Positions 47,548 through 58,577 of a DNA stretch of 64,000 bases are shown here, one piece after another (position 1 is the stretch's first letter; every line of letters begins with the position of its first letter). Source of the DNA: Hofstenia miamia. Taxonomy: Eukaryota > Xenacoelomorpha > Acoela. Below the pieces are notes generated by a model. That model saw nothing but the letters and a program-made list of their open reading frames with translations. It was not told the origin of the DNA and searched no databases. Position numbers and translations under genes: made by a program. Location: positions 2,475,489-2,539,488 of the forward strand of contig SCFE01000017.1 in assembly GCA_004352715.1 (NCBI GenBank). The letters run 5' to 3'.

Positions 47548-48878
47548 TGGGGCATAATCCATCAAATAACTTATGTGAGGTCAAAGTAAGAATAAAGATG
47601 GACATAACTAAACTAAAATGTAATAATGATTAAAATGTAAACACATGGTTATGATCAATTATTTGATTTGTAAATTGTTTTATGCAGTTTTATATTTAAA
47701 ATTTACTTGACAGTATTTGGCAAAAACAAAGATGGCCATACTCTAATTAACACTGATATTGCATAATTAAAAGCAGAACTAAAACACAAGGGAAAATTGT
47801 AAACAAGATTCAATCAAACAAGTACTAGTCAAGTATTTGATTATTTACTAAAAAGTGCTATAACTATGTTACAAATGTTAAGATGGTTGATGAATGAATT
47901 TATTTTGGATTTACTTCTTCTCTTGTCAGGTTATTTAATAGTTTATGGAAAGCTAAACATTTAAGCACTAGAGGTAATTGTACAGTGGTTCCCACATCCA
48001 TTTAAAGGAATGCTGGAGCAGCCTCACAATCAGCTATTCAATGGCAGTGACGGCAATAACTGTAATTTCCTTGCAGTGCTTTTAGGTTATGAATAGGGAT
48101 AGGGATTTTTCTCCATTATAGCTTTCCTATTACTCGTTGCTTGTCAGTTATTATGATTCTATTTACTTTGCTCTACATATTTGTTATTCCATTATTGAAT
48201 CCTAGTTGTTTATGGTTTTATATCATAGTTGGTAATTTAGAATTGAATTTAATTAGCTCATGCTATTACCTTACAATTATTATTATTTCGGTATTAGATT
48301 TAAGTTGCTCACTGTTTTATCTCATAGACCTTTGGCCGACTTATGCATTCACTTTCTTGCCAACGGCATTGATTGTTTACATGTACAGAGGGCTAGCATG
48401 TATTACTATATCTGTAGGGCTATTATATGTAAGGCTTGATAACAAGTGAAAGCATTGTGGTTGCTGTATTTGATTATCTTTACATAGTCATAATAACAAA
48501 AACAATCAAAGCACTAAATTCATAGGTAGTCACCAATACACAATCACTGAGTTTCCTATTACCACACTGATCCCATTAATGGTTTCCACAGCAGAGTTCA
48601 AGTGCAAAGTGTAGTTGTGGCTGATCAACAGATCTCTGGAATCACATGGCACTGCTTCAGGTCTTGACCCTGTCTTCCATCTACCACTCTCAATCTAAAT
48701 GAGTTGTTGTTAGATAAGCAATTACATAAGCTAATGTTTGTTAATGTAAGTTAATCAGACTAACACTCACATGAAAAGAGAGGACTAGGAGCTTGTCAAG
48801 CTCACTTGTCGTATGAACTATGAAAAGTAATAAGTTACTATGAAAAAAGTGTGAAAAGTGGATTGGCAAGATTCTACA
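47548..48878 (+). repeat. LTR, type 2 (1331 bp)
   Basis: It starts TGGGGCATAATCC and ends ATTCTACA, colinear with the complete LTR at 37489-38779 but clearly more diverged, with small insertions. No primer site follows; gag sequence begins at once (48879), so the leader is deleted. Confidence 0.85.
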
Positions 48879-49890
48879 TTAACAAGAGAAATGGAGGAAG
48901 AAGAGGAAGAAGAGAAAAGAAAGATCATCAATGAGATAATGAAAGCAGTGACAAATCAACTCACAACTAGTGAAGAAATGAATAGACAAAGGAAACCAGT
49001 CTATGAAAATTTGATGTTGCCAGAAAATAGTCACAATGACACAATACCATGTAAGGCAACTCTGCCAAAGTTCAATGGGAAGGTGGACAGCTATAACCCA
49101 ACATGGCTGCAAATCTTTGAGATTATGATGGTGGAGAGGAAAGTGAACCAAAGGGCAGCAGCCACAAGGTTCCCACTATATCTAACAGGGGCAGCCTCTC
49201 AACATTACTTGCTCCTGGATGTGGATATGAAATGAGACTATAAATTGCTAATCAGAGATTTCATAGATTACTACAAAAACAAGAGTTTTAAAACTCAATA
49301 CCAAATCATATTAAATTCAACAAAGATGTGAAAGTTGGATGATATCTGAAACTATATCCAACAGATAGAATGATTATTGACACTTAGCTTGAGGGGAAAT
49401 ACATATTCAAAGTACAATCTTTTCACTCACATTTGTAAGGGCATGCCAGAGAACATCTGTACACAATTTGAAATCAAGTGCAACATAGATGATAAGTTGG
49501 AGAAGATGATCAGGAAAGCCATAGACATACAGGCAATGATAGAGAATAATGTCCGCATCTATGAGAAAGCAATATGGAATAAGAAGAAACCAACAGAATG
49601 GCGAAATAGCTAATTACCACAAACAGGGAACACCAAAATGTACAAGGAAAAGAAGGTGGAGAAATTCATCAAAATAAAAAACAAGGATGGGAAATCAAAG
49701 AAAGTGAGAGAAAGAGACATAAAGTGCTATGCTTGTGGACAGAAGGGGCACAGAAAGGATGAATGTAGAAAGCAAATTAATATGAGAGGAAGAAGCATAT
49801 TATGACGATGAAGACATAATTGAATCTGAATCAGAATTGGTAGAGGACCCCCAAACAGAGGAAGAATCAGAAAACTAGTCAGAGCACTGA
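48879..49890 (+). pseudogene. gag copy, acidic N-terminus to zinc knuckle
   Basis: It opens with a Glu-rich stretch (MEEEEEEEKRKIINEIMK), then PCKATLPKFNGKVDSYNPTW and FPLYLTGAASQHYLLLDVDM. The core frame stops at TGA (49233-49235). Later TGA codons and the zinc knuckle (49725-49766) are the same as in the copy at 39859-40447. The part 49289-50017 duplicates 39859-40587. Confidence 0.8.
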
Positions 49891-50017
49891 CTCTAAAAAT
49901 ACCAAGCACCTATAATGATCATGATGAACTTGGACAACATTAACAAGATAATGATAATGATAAATGGAATATTAACAAAGGCAACAATTAATATGGGAGA
50001 AGTGACATCAATAATAA
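49891..50017 (+). pseudogene. Protease start, truncated by gap
   Basis: It is the same sequence as 40461-40587, including the mutated NMG active site, and runs into the N gap at 50018. Confidence 0.7.
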
Positions 50018-51017
50018 NNNNNNNNNNNNNNNNNNNNNNNNNNNNNNNNNNNNNNNNNNNNNNNNNNNNNNNNNNNNNNNNNNNNNNNNNNNNNNNNNNN
50101 NNNNNNNNNNNNNNNNNNNNNNNNNNNNNNNNNNNNNNNNNNNNNNNNNNNNNNNNNNNNNNNNNNNNNNNNNNNNNNNNNNNNNNNNNNNNNNNNNNNN
50201 NNNNNNNNNNNNNNNNNNNNNNNNNNNNNNNNNNNNNNNNNNNNNNNNNNNNNNNNNNNNNNNNNNNNNNNNNNNNNNNNNNNNNNNNNNNNNNNNNNNN
50301 NNNNNNNNNNNNNNNNNNNNNNNNNNNNNNNNNNNNNNNNNNNNNNNNNNNNNNNNNNNNNNNNNNNNNNNNNNNNNNNNNNNNNNNNNNNNNNNNNNNN
50401 NNNNNNNNNNNNNNNNNNNNNNNNNNNNNNNNNNNNNNNNNNNNNNNNNNNNNNNNNNNNNNNNNNNNNNNNNNNNNNNNNNNNNNNNNNNNNNNNNNNN
50501 NNNNNNNNNNNNNNNNNNNNNNNNNNNNNNNNNNNNNNNNNNNNNNNNNNNNNNNNNNNNNNNNNNNNNNNNNNNNNNNNNNNNNNNNNNNNNNNNNNNN
50601 NNNNNNNNNNNNNNNNNNNNNNNNNNNNNNNNNNNNNNNNNNNNNNNNNNNNNNNNNNNNNNNNNNNNNNNNNNNNNNNNNNNNNNNNNNNNNNNNNNNN
50701 NNNNNNNNNNNNNNNNNNNNNNNNNNNNNNNNNNNNNNNNNNNNNNNNNNNNNNNNNNNNNNNNNNNNNNNNNNNNNNNNNNNNNNNNNNNNNNNNNNNN
50801 NNNNNNNNNNNNNNNNNNNNNNNNNNNNNNNNNNNNNNNNNNNNNNNNNNNNNNNNNNNNNNNNNNNNNNNNNNNNNNNNNNNNNNNNNNNNNNNNNNNN
50901 NNNNNNNNNNNNNNNNNNNNNNNNNNNNNNNNNNNNNNNNNNNNNNNNNNNNNNNNNNNNNNNNNNNNNNNNNNNNNNNNNNNNNNNNNNNNNNNNNNNN
51001 NNNNNNNNNNNNNNNNN
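50018..51017. other. Assembly gap (1000 N)
   Basis: This is a gap of standard filler length; the sequences on its two sides belong to different element classes. Confidence 0.99.
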
Positions 51018-51018
51018 A

Positions 51019-51384
51019 TATTGCCAAATTATAGCTGAATTTATGCCTTATGCTGATGCTTTATATGATGATGGATGGATACTCCAACAGGACGGAGCAA
51101 CCCTGCACACGTCAGCAAAGACAAGAAATTGGTTTTCTGAAAATAATATCCAGTTTTTGCAATGGCCACCAAGTTCTGCTGATCTTTCTCCAATTGAAAA
51201 TGTGTGGCAGATATTGACAAATGAAGTTGAGAAGAAAAATCCGAAAAATATATCTGATTTAAAAGAAAAAATTCAAGAAAGTCAACACATTTTGAAATCT
51301 GAAATGAAGTCCAATTTAATGAAATCAGTTTCAGTTCATTTGAATGAAGTTATTGCTACAGGAGGTAAACAAATTAGACTTTGA
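51019..51384 (+). pseudogene. Tc1/mariner-type transposase C-terminus
   Basis: About 121 codons, open to the stop, contain WILQQDGATLHTS (second catalytic Asp) and FLQWPPSSADLSPIENVW (third acidic residue, Glu, in the DD34E spacing of Tc1-like enzymes), then a helical C-terminus. The enzyme cuts and pastes the element at TA sites. The first half lies in the gap, so completeness is unknown; what is visible has no stop. Confidence 0.9.
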
Positions 51385-51496
51385 TGCTTTTTACTTATAG
51401 TCCTTTAATTTATCTTTAAAATCATACCTTTCTTGAGTTGTTCAGTAGTTCAAAAGTAATATGCCTTTTTTCTAGTCTCATTTTTTTGCAGCCAAC
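51385..51496 (+). mobile_element. Probable 3' end of the Tc1/mariner element
   Basis: A short 3' untranslated part ends in TTTTTTTGCAGCCAAC followed by TATA at 51497. The presumed inverted repeat, read inward, is GTTGGCTGCAAAAAAATGAG. A TA target follows, as expected for this superfamily. The left end is in the gap and cannot be compared. Confidence 0.5.
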
Positions 51497-51570
51497 TATA
51501 ATTAAAAAAGTGGATGAATTAGTCTACAGAGAATGCGCAGTGCTAAAAATAACACAAGCTGAGGAGGGCG

Positions 51571-51949
51571 TTTAGCATAATCCAAAGCATAATGCTGCTA
51601 AAAGAAGAAAGAAGATCAGATGATTAGTCAAAACTAAGATCAAATTATGATTATTCATTAAAAACCATTTAAGTTTAATTATCAGATTATCTTTGTAAAT
51701 GCAACCAAGTATTAATATAGTAAATTAGTACTTGTCATTGAATTTGACCAAATGAAGGGTGCGAATTTGCTTCCATTATTTTTAGCCATTTTTGGCAGAT
51801 GATATAAATTTGAATTTTGAACAACAGGTACTTTTTGGAAGTTAATTATAAATATGTGAGAAATCATTGTTGAAGTATATTCTTAGACAAAGAACAGAAA
51901 ATTAAAAGAATAATTTAATCTATGTTAATGCTTGGTAGCAGATGCTACT
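51571..51949 (+). repeat. LTR, type 1, shortened and diverged
   Basis: It starts TTTAGCATAATCCAAAGC after a purine-rich GCTGAGGAGGGCG and ends in ATGCTAC. Its beginning and end match 27175-27354 and 28035-28098. The middle instead resembles the type 3 LTRs (GGCAGATGA...GGTACTTTTTGG), so it is a link between the two LTR types. Confidence 0.75.
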
Positions 51950-52228
51950 ATAAGATAGCAGAAACAAGGAGGCACTGAAAAGCTTGCTACAGCTGAATGT
52001 GTAATCAAAAGTAACCATGATAACAATATACTGGGGCTTATGAAATGGTGCCTCACAGAGATGTTCACAAAGGAAGACTGCATGCTTTTGGGACTTGATC
52101 AAAGATGCTAAAATCAACTACCCTGTCACAATTGGGACCACCACACTCAAGGAAAAGGTTGAGTTAGAACAGATTGAGACTAATGCTGAGAAAAACAATT
52201 TGCTCTGCATACCTCCACTGTGCCTAAT
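51950..52228 (+). pseudogene. Accessory gene fragment, middle part
   Basis: NNILGLMKWCLTEMFTKED and, in another frame, INYPVTIGTTTLKEKVELEQ match the middle part of the accessory protein (SNNDILGLMKLYLTKMLTKE in the minus copy; NNYPTTFRMATTAEMEGTY in copy 2). It lies directly between two LTR sequences and is out of frame in several places. Confidence 0.7.
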
Positions 52229-52745
52229 TGTAGCATCATCCAAAAAAGGCAACTAAAAGCTGAATAACGTCAAATGATTATCAATTGAAATTAATTGTAA
52301 AAAATTTAGTTAATGAACTTTAGTTTATTTTTGTAAAATGCAACTAAGATTTAATATTGGTCAAAATAAGAAACTTGTTAGCCGATCAAGAGGTAATTGA
52401 CAAATTAAATTGAGCAAACTAACGCTTACGTATGAACAGCCATATTGGCAGACGAATCATTTGAATTTTAAAATCGGCAGGTACTTTTTGTAGAAATTTT
52501 ATAAATAGCTTTGATTCAACCATAATTTTGATGAACAATAAATTCTTCGGAGTTTATTTAATTTTCATTTCTACTTTATCTGGTTTGATTATTTAATTAA
52601 ATGTGCAGCTAGGCAAGTTGTGTTTAGTAGTGGCTGGAATCCATCACGGGATCGATTCTAGGGTCTTTGTGCCAGTCACGAAAGTGCACCTATGTTACGG
52701 TTAGGAGTTTTTCGATTCTTGCCTAGTCTGACTACAAATCAATAC
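52229..52745 (+). repeat. LTR, type 3, cut by gap
   Basis: It starts TGTAGCATCATCC and is almost identical to 54255-54770. It has a TATA box (TATAAATAG, about 52500-52508) and AATAAA at 52537-52542, 29 bp further on, a normal LTR promoter and polyadenylation layout. It ends at the N gap. Confidence 0.85.
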
Positions 52746-53745
52746 NNNNNNNNNNNNNNNNNNNNNNNNNNNNNNNNNNNNNNNNNNNNNNNNNNNNNNN
52801 NNNNNNNNNNNNNNNNNNNNNNNNNNNNNNNNNNNNNNNNNNNNNNNNNNNNNNNNNNNNNNNNNNNNNNNNNNNNNNNNNNNNNNNNNNNNNNNNNNNN
52901 NNNNNNNNNNNNNNNNNNNNNNNNNNNNNNNNNNNNNNNNNNNNNNNNNNNNNNNNNNNNNNNNNNNNNNNNNNNNNNNNNNNNNNNNNNNNNNNNNNNN
53001 NNNNNNNNNNNNNNNNNNNNNNNNNNNNNNNNNNNNNNNNNNNNNNNNNNNNNNNNNNNNNNNNNNNNNNNNNNNNNNNNNNNNNNNNNNNNNNNNNNNN
53101 NNNNNNNNNNNNNNNNNNNNNNNNNNNNNNNNNNNNNNNNNNNNNNNNNNNNNNNNNNNNNNNNNNNNNNNNNNNNNNNNNNNNNNNNNNNNNNNNNNNN
53201 NNNNNNNNNNNNNNNNNNNNNNNNNNNNNNNNNNNNNNNNNNNNNNNNNNNNNNNNNNNNNNNNNNNNNNNNNNNNNNNNNNNNNNNNNNNNNNNNNNNN
53301 NNNNNNNNNNNNNNNNNNNNNNNNNNNNNNNNNNNNNNNNNNNNNNNNNNNNNNNNNNNNNNNNNNNNNNNNNNNNNNNNNNNNNNNNNNNNNNNNNNNN
53401 NNNNNNNNNNNNNNNNNNNNNNNNNNNNNNNNNNNNNNNNNNNNNNNNNNNNNNNNNNNNNNNNNNNNNNNNNNNNNNNNNNNNNNNNNNNNNNNNNNNN
53501 NNNNNNNNNNNNNNNNNNNNNNNNNNNNNNNNNNNNNNNNNNNNNNNNNNNNNNNNNNNNNNNNNNNNNNNNNNNNNNNNNNNNNNNNNNNNNNNNNNNN
53601 NNNNNNNNNNNNNNNNNNNNNNNNNNNNNNNNNNNNNNNNNNNNNNNNNNNNNNNNNNNNNNNNNNNNNNNNNNNNNNNNNNNNNNNNNNNNNNNNNNNN
53701 NNNNNNNNNNNNNNNNNNNNNNNNNNNNNNNNNNNNNNNNNNNNN
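52746..53745. other. Assembly gap (1000 N)
   Basis: This is a gap of standard filler length. Confidence 0.99.
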
Positions 53746-54254
53746 TTCAGTTAAGTCACTCTACTGCTCCATTCGCCTGGGGGTGTTAGGCTGTTGTGCA
53801 TTCACTTGCAATTTCCAATAGTCTTGCCATTTCTTGGAATAGTCCACTTTCGAACTGTGGTCCTTTGTCTGTTATAATCGTTTCCATCAGCCCCAGTCTC
53901 AATATCCATTCTTTTAGAACTAACTCAGCTGTAGTTTCTGCTGTGGTGTTCTGCATCGGGACCATCCTTGCGTATTTGGTGAAATTATCCACCATAACTA
54001 GTAGGTATTGATAGCCTTTGGGATATTTTGATAGCATTTCGAGGTCTATGTGAACTATCTCATTAGGTTGTGTCATGATAATCTTTTCCAGTGGAGCTAG
54101 TTGTGTTGGAAAATGCTGTTTGTTGTTTAGGAGGCATGTGGTGCATTTATTAATGATGTCTTTAACAACTTTCCTGACGGCTGTTGTTATAAAACAAGCA
54201 TTAAATGTTGTCTCTGTCTGTGTTATTCCTAGGTGGCCCTTCCCGTGGATTTAC
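53746..54254 (-). pseudogene. Integrase zinc domain and catalytic core (minus strand)
   Basis: On the minus strand the frame runs HGKGHLGITQTETTFNACF, then KCTTC (an HHCC zinc domain), VMVDNFTKYARMVPM (first Asp), ITDKGPQFESG (second Asp) and NGAVE (Glu). It meets stops at the Tyr of the usual YHPQ and again as TGA (53756-53758) right after the catalytic Glu. The zinc domain here still has the two His missing from copy 2. It faces opposite to the LTRs on both sides, so the region is rearranged or misassembled. Confidence 0.85.
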
Positions 54255-55408
54255 TGTAGCATCATCCAAAAAAGGCAACTAAAAGCTGAATAACGTCGAA
54301 TGATTATCAATTGAAATTAATTGTAAAAAATTTAGTTAATGAACTTTAGTTTATTTTTGTAAAATGCAACTAAGATTTAATATTGGTCAAAATAAGAAAC
54401 TTGTTAGCCGATCAAGAGGTAATTGACAAATTAAATTGAGCAAACTAACGCTTACGTATGAACAGCCATATTGGCAGACGAATCATTTGAATTTTAAAAT
54501 CGGCAGGTACTTTTTGTAGAAATTTTATAAATAGCTTTGATTCAACCATAATTTTGATGAACAATAAATTCTTCGGAGTTTATTTAATTTTCATTTCTAC
54601 TTTATCTGGTTTGATTATTTAATTAAATGTGCAGCTAGGCAAGTTGTGTTTAGTAGTGGCTGGAATCCATCACGGGATCGATTCTAGGGTCTTTGTGCCA
54701 GTCACGAAAGTGCACCTATGTTACGGTTAGGAGTTTTTCGATTCTTGCCTAGTCTGACTACCGATCAACACATGTAAGAAATAATCAATGCCTGAAACGA
54801 CTGGATAGTCGACACTTAGGGATATTTATATATTCTTAAATGTAGGAGACTCGACTATAATTGACTCGATAAATGACCTCACATGTAATACTATTAAATG
54901 TAGGTATAGGAAACTGCAAGTTTGTTATCTGTATAATTAAGCCAATAGTTTTACGGTAATGGCTATGTTAGTTATATTATTACATGCAGTTAGTGTCAAT
55001 GCCCGGTTGCTTTATTAAATAAAAACAACAAACACTTTACAACTCTGAGTTTAAGTCAGTTACAACTTTACTTGAGTGCACACACCGAGCTAACGTAGGG
55101 CATACATAATTAATCCCAGTTGAGCTGAGATGGTGATGTGGACTCAACCATCGTTCCAGAAGAGGAGGAGCTGTGTTGTGGAGATCGGCTTTGGGCAGGA
55201 GCCCATGGAACAACCGAAGAGGAAACATCATACTGCCCAGTCACCTAAACAGTGATGGTTATTACCTGAGTACTTAATTAACGTAACTAGTTAATAAGAA
55301 AGGGAAATTTGATGGATCAACAAATGGGTAACACCTCACCCGCAGTTTACTAAGCATCCCTTAACAGTGATTAAACACGGCGTAACAAGCTAGGTGGAGG
55401 ATGTTACA
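54255..55408 (+). repeat. LTR, type 3, complete (1154 bp)
   Basis: The ends are TGTAGCAT and ATGTTACA. A TATA box is at 54526-54534 and AATAAA at 54563-54568. The next bases, TAATGACCAT, would be the primer site but differ from TGGCGACC by transitions only. The stretch around 54650-54760 shares a conserved block with the type 1 and type 2 LTRs. Confidence 0.85.
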
Positions 55409-56214
55409 TAATGACCATCTTGGAGAGTGAAGAAGGGGCACAGAAAGGTGTCAGCCCACCTGTCTGATAAGATCAACTACGTATCTACTGCTGCAGAAAT
55501 CACTAAAGCAATGCAGACTAAGGCATATAAGGAAACAAGGGACACCCTAATAGAAGGTGGAAATCCTGAGCACATTTATATTGATTGCAAGTTAACCATT
55601 AAGGATATCTTTCAAAAAGGGCAGCCAATTTCAACACAACTCCAGAAAATCCACAATAAATCACAAGCTTTGGGAGACATGATGTGGATCAATAATGTTG
55701 AGATGATAGCATGCTACTATGACATTACAAAAAGAATTGAGATAATCAGTATGCTGAGGGCCAGAAGAGATGACTCTCCAACAGGTCAACAAGTACTGCT
55801 TGCTCTTTATGGACAACACTACTTGAATGGGATCACTACATGGAGTCTTTACACACTTCTATCCCAATACCCAGATCAGTGCAGAGGACACACACACTTC
55901 AGATATGGATGCAGTAATGACTCTCATGATTGCCTTGAAAGGTCCACAGCTCTACAAGGGATTTTATGACACATTTACAAGGAGACTCAACAACTTATAA
56001 AGAAATTGCCTGATCAGCTCTTGCCTACCTGAAATCTAGTTCTTCTGCCTACATAACAAAGCTGTCACTCAACAGGAGACCTTAATGCAGATCACCAGGC
56101 GCCCTAGGTATGCTGAATTCTCATCTTGGGATGACGTACTTGCTATTGAAATGTTGGCAAAGACACAAAGTTTGTTATCAGGTCCCACTGTCCAACTGTT
56201 ACCACAAACTTAAC
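55409..56214 (+). pseudogene. Accessory gene, end of middle part to C-terminus
   Basis: The frame 55427-55969 reads KVSAHLSDKINYV, ATRE-like charged sequence, HIYIDCKLTIKDIFQKGQPI, then MIACYYDITKRIEIISMLRA, joining the middle and third parts in one frame. Later pieces in other frames give the C-terminus FSSWDDVLAIEMLAKTQSLL and LLPQT with the stop at about 56212. It begins right after LTR leader sequence, so the region from gag to the first two thirds of the gene is deleted. The start KKGHRK may be a trace of the gag zinc knuckle. Confidence 0.75.
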
Positions 56215-56228
56215 TGTGCAATGGGGCA

Positions 56229-56334
56229 TGTAGAGTTACTCAGGGCCCCTATTTTAATTTTTTCTGATTATTTTGGCACTCTAGTTTAGTGATTATTATT
56301 GTTTAATTCTTTGTATTTTCAAGTGCAGTTTTAT
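56229..56334 (+). repeat. LTR, type 4, start only; interrupted by another element
   Basis: It begins TGTAGAGTTACTCAGGG after ATGGGGCA (polypurine tract) and matches the first about 106 bp of the LTR at 56335-57243 read on the minus strand. It breaks off where that minus-strand element begins, so the latter inserted into this LTR. Confidence 0.75.
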
Positions 56335-57243
56335 TGTAGAATCATGGGGCACATCTAGCAGCTTGAGTGGTACAAAGGTTGTAAGAGATTACCATCACTG
56401 AGAGCAGCCCATACTCTAACAAGACAAATGAAGATTGGTAGTTCACCAATTTCGCTGTAGAAAAATGAACTGAAACCATTTCCAAGAAGGCATTCCAGCT
56501 AGCGACCAATTTACATGGCATCAATCTCAAGCCAAATCATAAGAAACCATCCATACCTGCCAATGTGCTAATTGTGTGTCTCAAGTTTAATTTCTAGCTC
56601 AATAACAAATTTAGCTCAGTGTTCTTGTTATCTCAGCTCATGTAATAAGATAAAATAATGTGTAATTACCACGTATTCACATACCCCAACAGCATATTAT
56701 ATTTGCAGAGTGTGTTGTTAAGTGCATGTATGATCAATCAAATTAAAAGCTCTTTTATTTCCTATGCCTATGCATAGACTTAAAGTGACCACAATGTGGG
56801 CTCACATCTATCAAGGAGTGTGTTATCACCCCAGGCACAGTGGAGTTTCTCACATATTATCACGAGATCTTACAAGCAGATACTTATCATATTAATAATG
56901 ATGCTAAAAAGGGTTAGTAATATAAAGTAAGTAGAGAAGCAAGCATTATCCAGTGAGAATGAAATTTATTTGACAATTGCAACAATGAGTTCCCTATTTT
57001 ATACAGACAAAAAGGTAAATATTTACAGTTTACAAAATTTAGTTAATTCCCTTGCAAATTAAACAAGCAATTTACATGTACACTTTAATTGAGGGAACAA
57101 TTATAACAAATTTGAAACCTAAGTTCAAAATACTAAAAATCAATAAAAATCACTAAGTTAATAATTGGAATAGCACTGAATTGATAAAGGTGAGTGCCAA
57201 AAAATAAAATAAAATAAAATAAAGGGCCCTGAGTGACTCTACA
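56335..57243 (-). repeat. 3' LTR, type 4 (909 bp), minus strand
   Basis: On the minus strand it runs from TGTAGAGTCACTCAGGG to GATTCTACA. TATAAAATAGGG (56995-57004 region) and AATAAA (complement 56965-56970) give the promoter and polyadenylation signals. It follows the polypurine tract and ends the minus-strand element. Confidence 0.85.
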
Positions 57244-57254
57244 CACCCCCCATT
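57244..57254 (-). promoter_or_regulatory. Polypurine tract (minus strand)
   Basis: On the minus strand ATGGGGGGTG directly precedes the LTR start. The plus copy has ATGGGGCA in the same place. Confidence 0.75.
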
Positions 57255-57260
57255 GCACAG

Positions 57261-58020
57261 TTAAGTTTGTGGTAACAAATGGATGGTAGGACCACACAAC
57301 AACTTTTGGGCTTCTTTGACCATTTCTTTTGCCAGCACATCATCCCAAGATGAAACCTCTGCATAACATGGTTGCTGAGTTACTTGCATTGTGTGACAGT
57401 TTCACTGTGTAGTCTGAAGTACTTTAGCTCCAGTAACCTTGAACTGATGGGGCAATTATGTTGTAACACATTTAATCTCTGAGTAAATGTATTGTAAAAT
57501 TGTTCATATAACCTGAGGCCCTTGAGGGCAATGAGGAGTGTCATTAAGGCACCAGTATCAGAGGTGTGGGCATCCTCTGTGCTGATCTTTGTGTCAGGGT
57601 AAAAGTGGAGAAAAACCTCCCATAACAATTCCATTCTTGTGGCATGGTCAACAAAAAGAGAACAATATTCATTCACTTGCAGTAATGTCATTTCTTCAGG
57701 ATCATTGATGCCAGCATGTAACATTGTGATTATTTTGATGTGCTTTGTGACATCATAATACTGGGTAATTGTTTCAGCTTTGTTCATCCACATTAAATCT
57801 CCTTATGCCTGAAACAGAATTATGACATGAGGATCTAAAGATTTGATGGTTCAGTGGATTTTTTCCAATTGGGTAGAGATGGGCTGCCCCTTCAGAAATA
57901 TATCTTTTATAGTGTGTTTCCCATCAATGTAGACTCATTCAGGATTTCCACCTTCTAACAACATATCACGTAGTTAATATGATCAGAAAGATGTTCAGAA
58001 ACCTTTTTCTTTCCACGACG
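57261..58020 (-). pseudogene. Accessory gene, third part and C-terminus (copy 4)
   Basis: The longest open piece (57380-57793) reads ITQYYDVTKHIKIITMLHAG, EMTLLQVNEYCSLFVDHA and LMTLLIALKGLRLYEQFYNT. In another frame the end is YAEVSSWDDVLAKEMVKEAQ and LLPQT, with the stop at 57261-57263. Upstream pieces GKKKVSEHLSDHIN and DIFLKGQPISTQLEKIH lead in from the middle part. It is colinear with 36665-37369 and 55427-56212. Confidence 0.75.
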
Positions 58021-58577
58021 GACTCTCTAAGACAGCAGGAATAGCAGGGTCATCAAACAAGGAGGCAGAATGCTGAGGAGGTTATTCTTCTCAAAATTGT
58101 CTTCCAAATGTGCAAAGCTTGACTTGTTCCTGAGGGTTTCAATGGTAACAGGATAGTTAATTTTGGCTTCTCAAATTGAATCCCAGAAAGCTCTGCTGAG
58201 TCCATGGCTCCATAAGTCCTCTACCTGAGGCATTGTGATGCGTAGGTGGGCTGTGGTGCACTCTATGTCCAGGGTGAGTTGTCACCCTGGTGATGGTAGG
58301 AGGACCAGTTCCTCTTTGGTAAGCATCTTGGTAAGATACAATTTCATAAGACCTAGTATGTCATTGTTGCTATTAGTCTTGACAACTTGATTGATGATTG
58401 CTGGCTTGTCAGTGAACTTGTTGGGGTGGTGTTCAATTGTGAGGATCCTTTCATTGTCAGTGAGGGACCAAGCAGGCGTAAGTTTTGGTGAGACAGTGAC
58501 TCCAGAAAACTTCTCCAAGTTAACAGCTTCAATCAAGGCTCTAGTTGCTGGCAATACTTCTATTGTTCTTCCTCATG
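58021..58577 (-). pseudogene. Accessory gene, middle part (copy 4)
   Basis: The frame 58282-58554 gives MPATRALIEAVNLEKFSGVT and NDILGLMKLYLTKMLTKEEL. Beyond a TGA, LTLDIECTTAHLRITMP and KINYPVTIETL continue the match to copy 2. The order and spacing of conserved words equal those at 35910-36671. Confidence 0.75.

Noticed and set aside
41855-54000. Very long open frames across N runs
   Set aside because: They are created by undetermined bases and carry no information.
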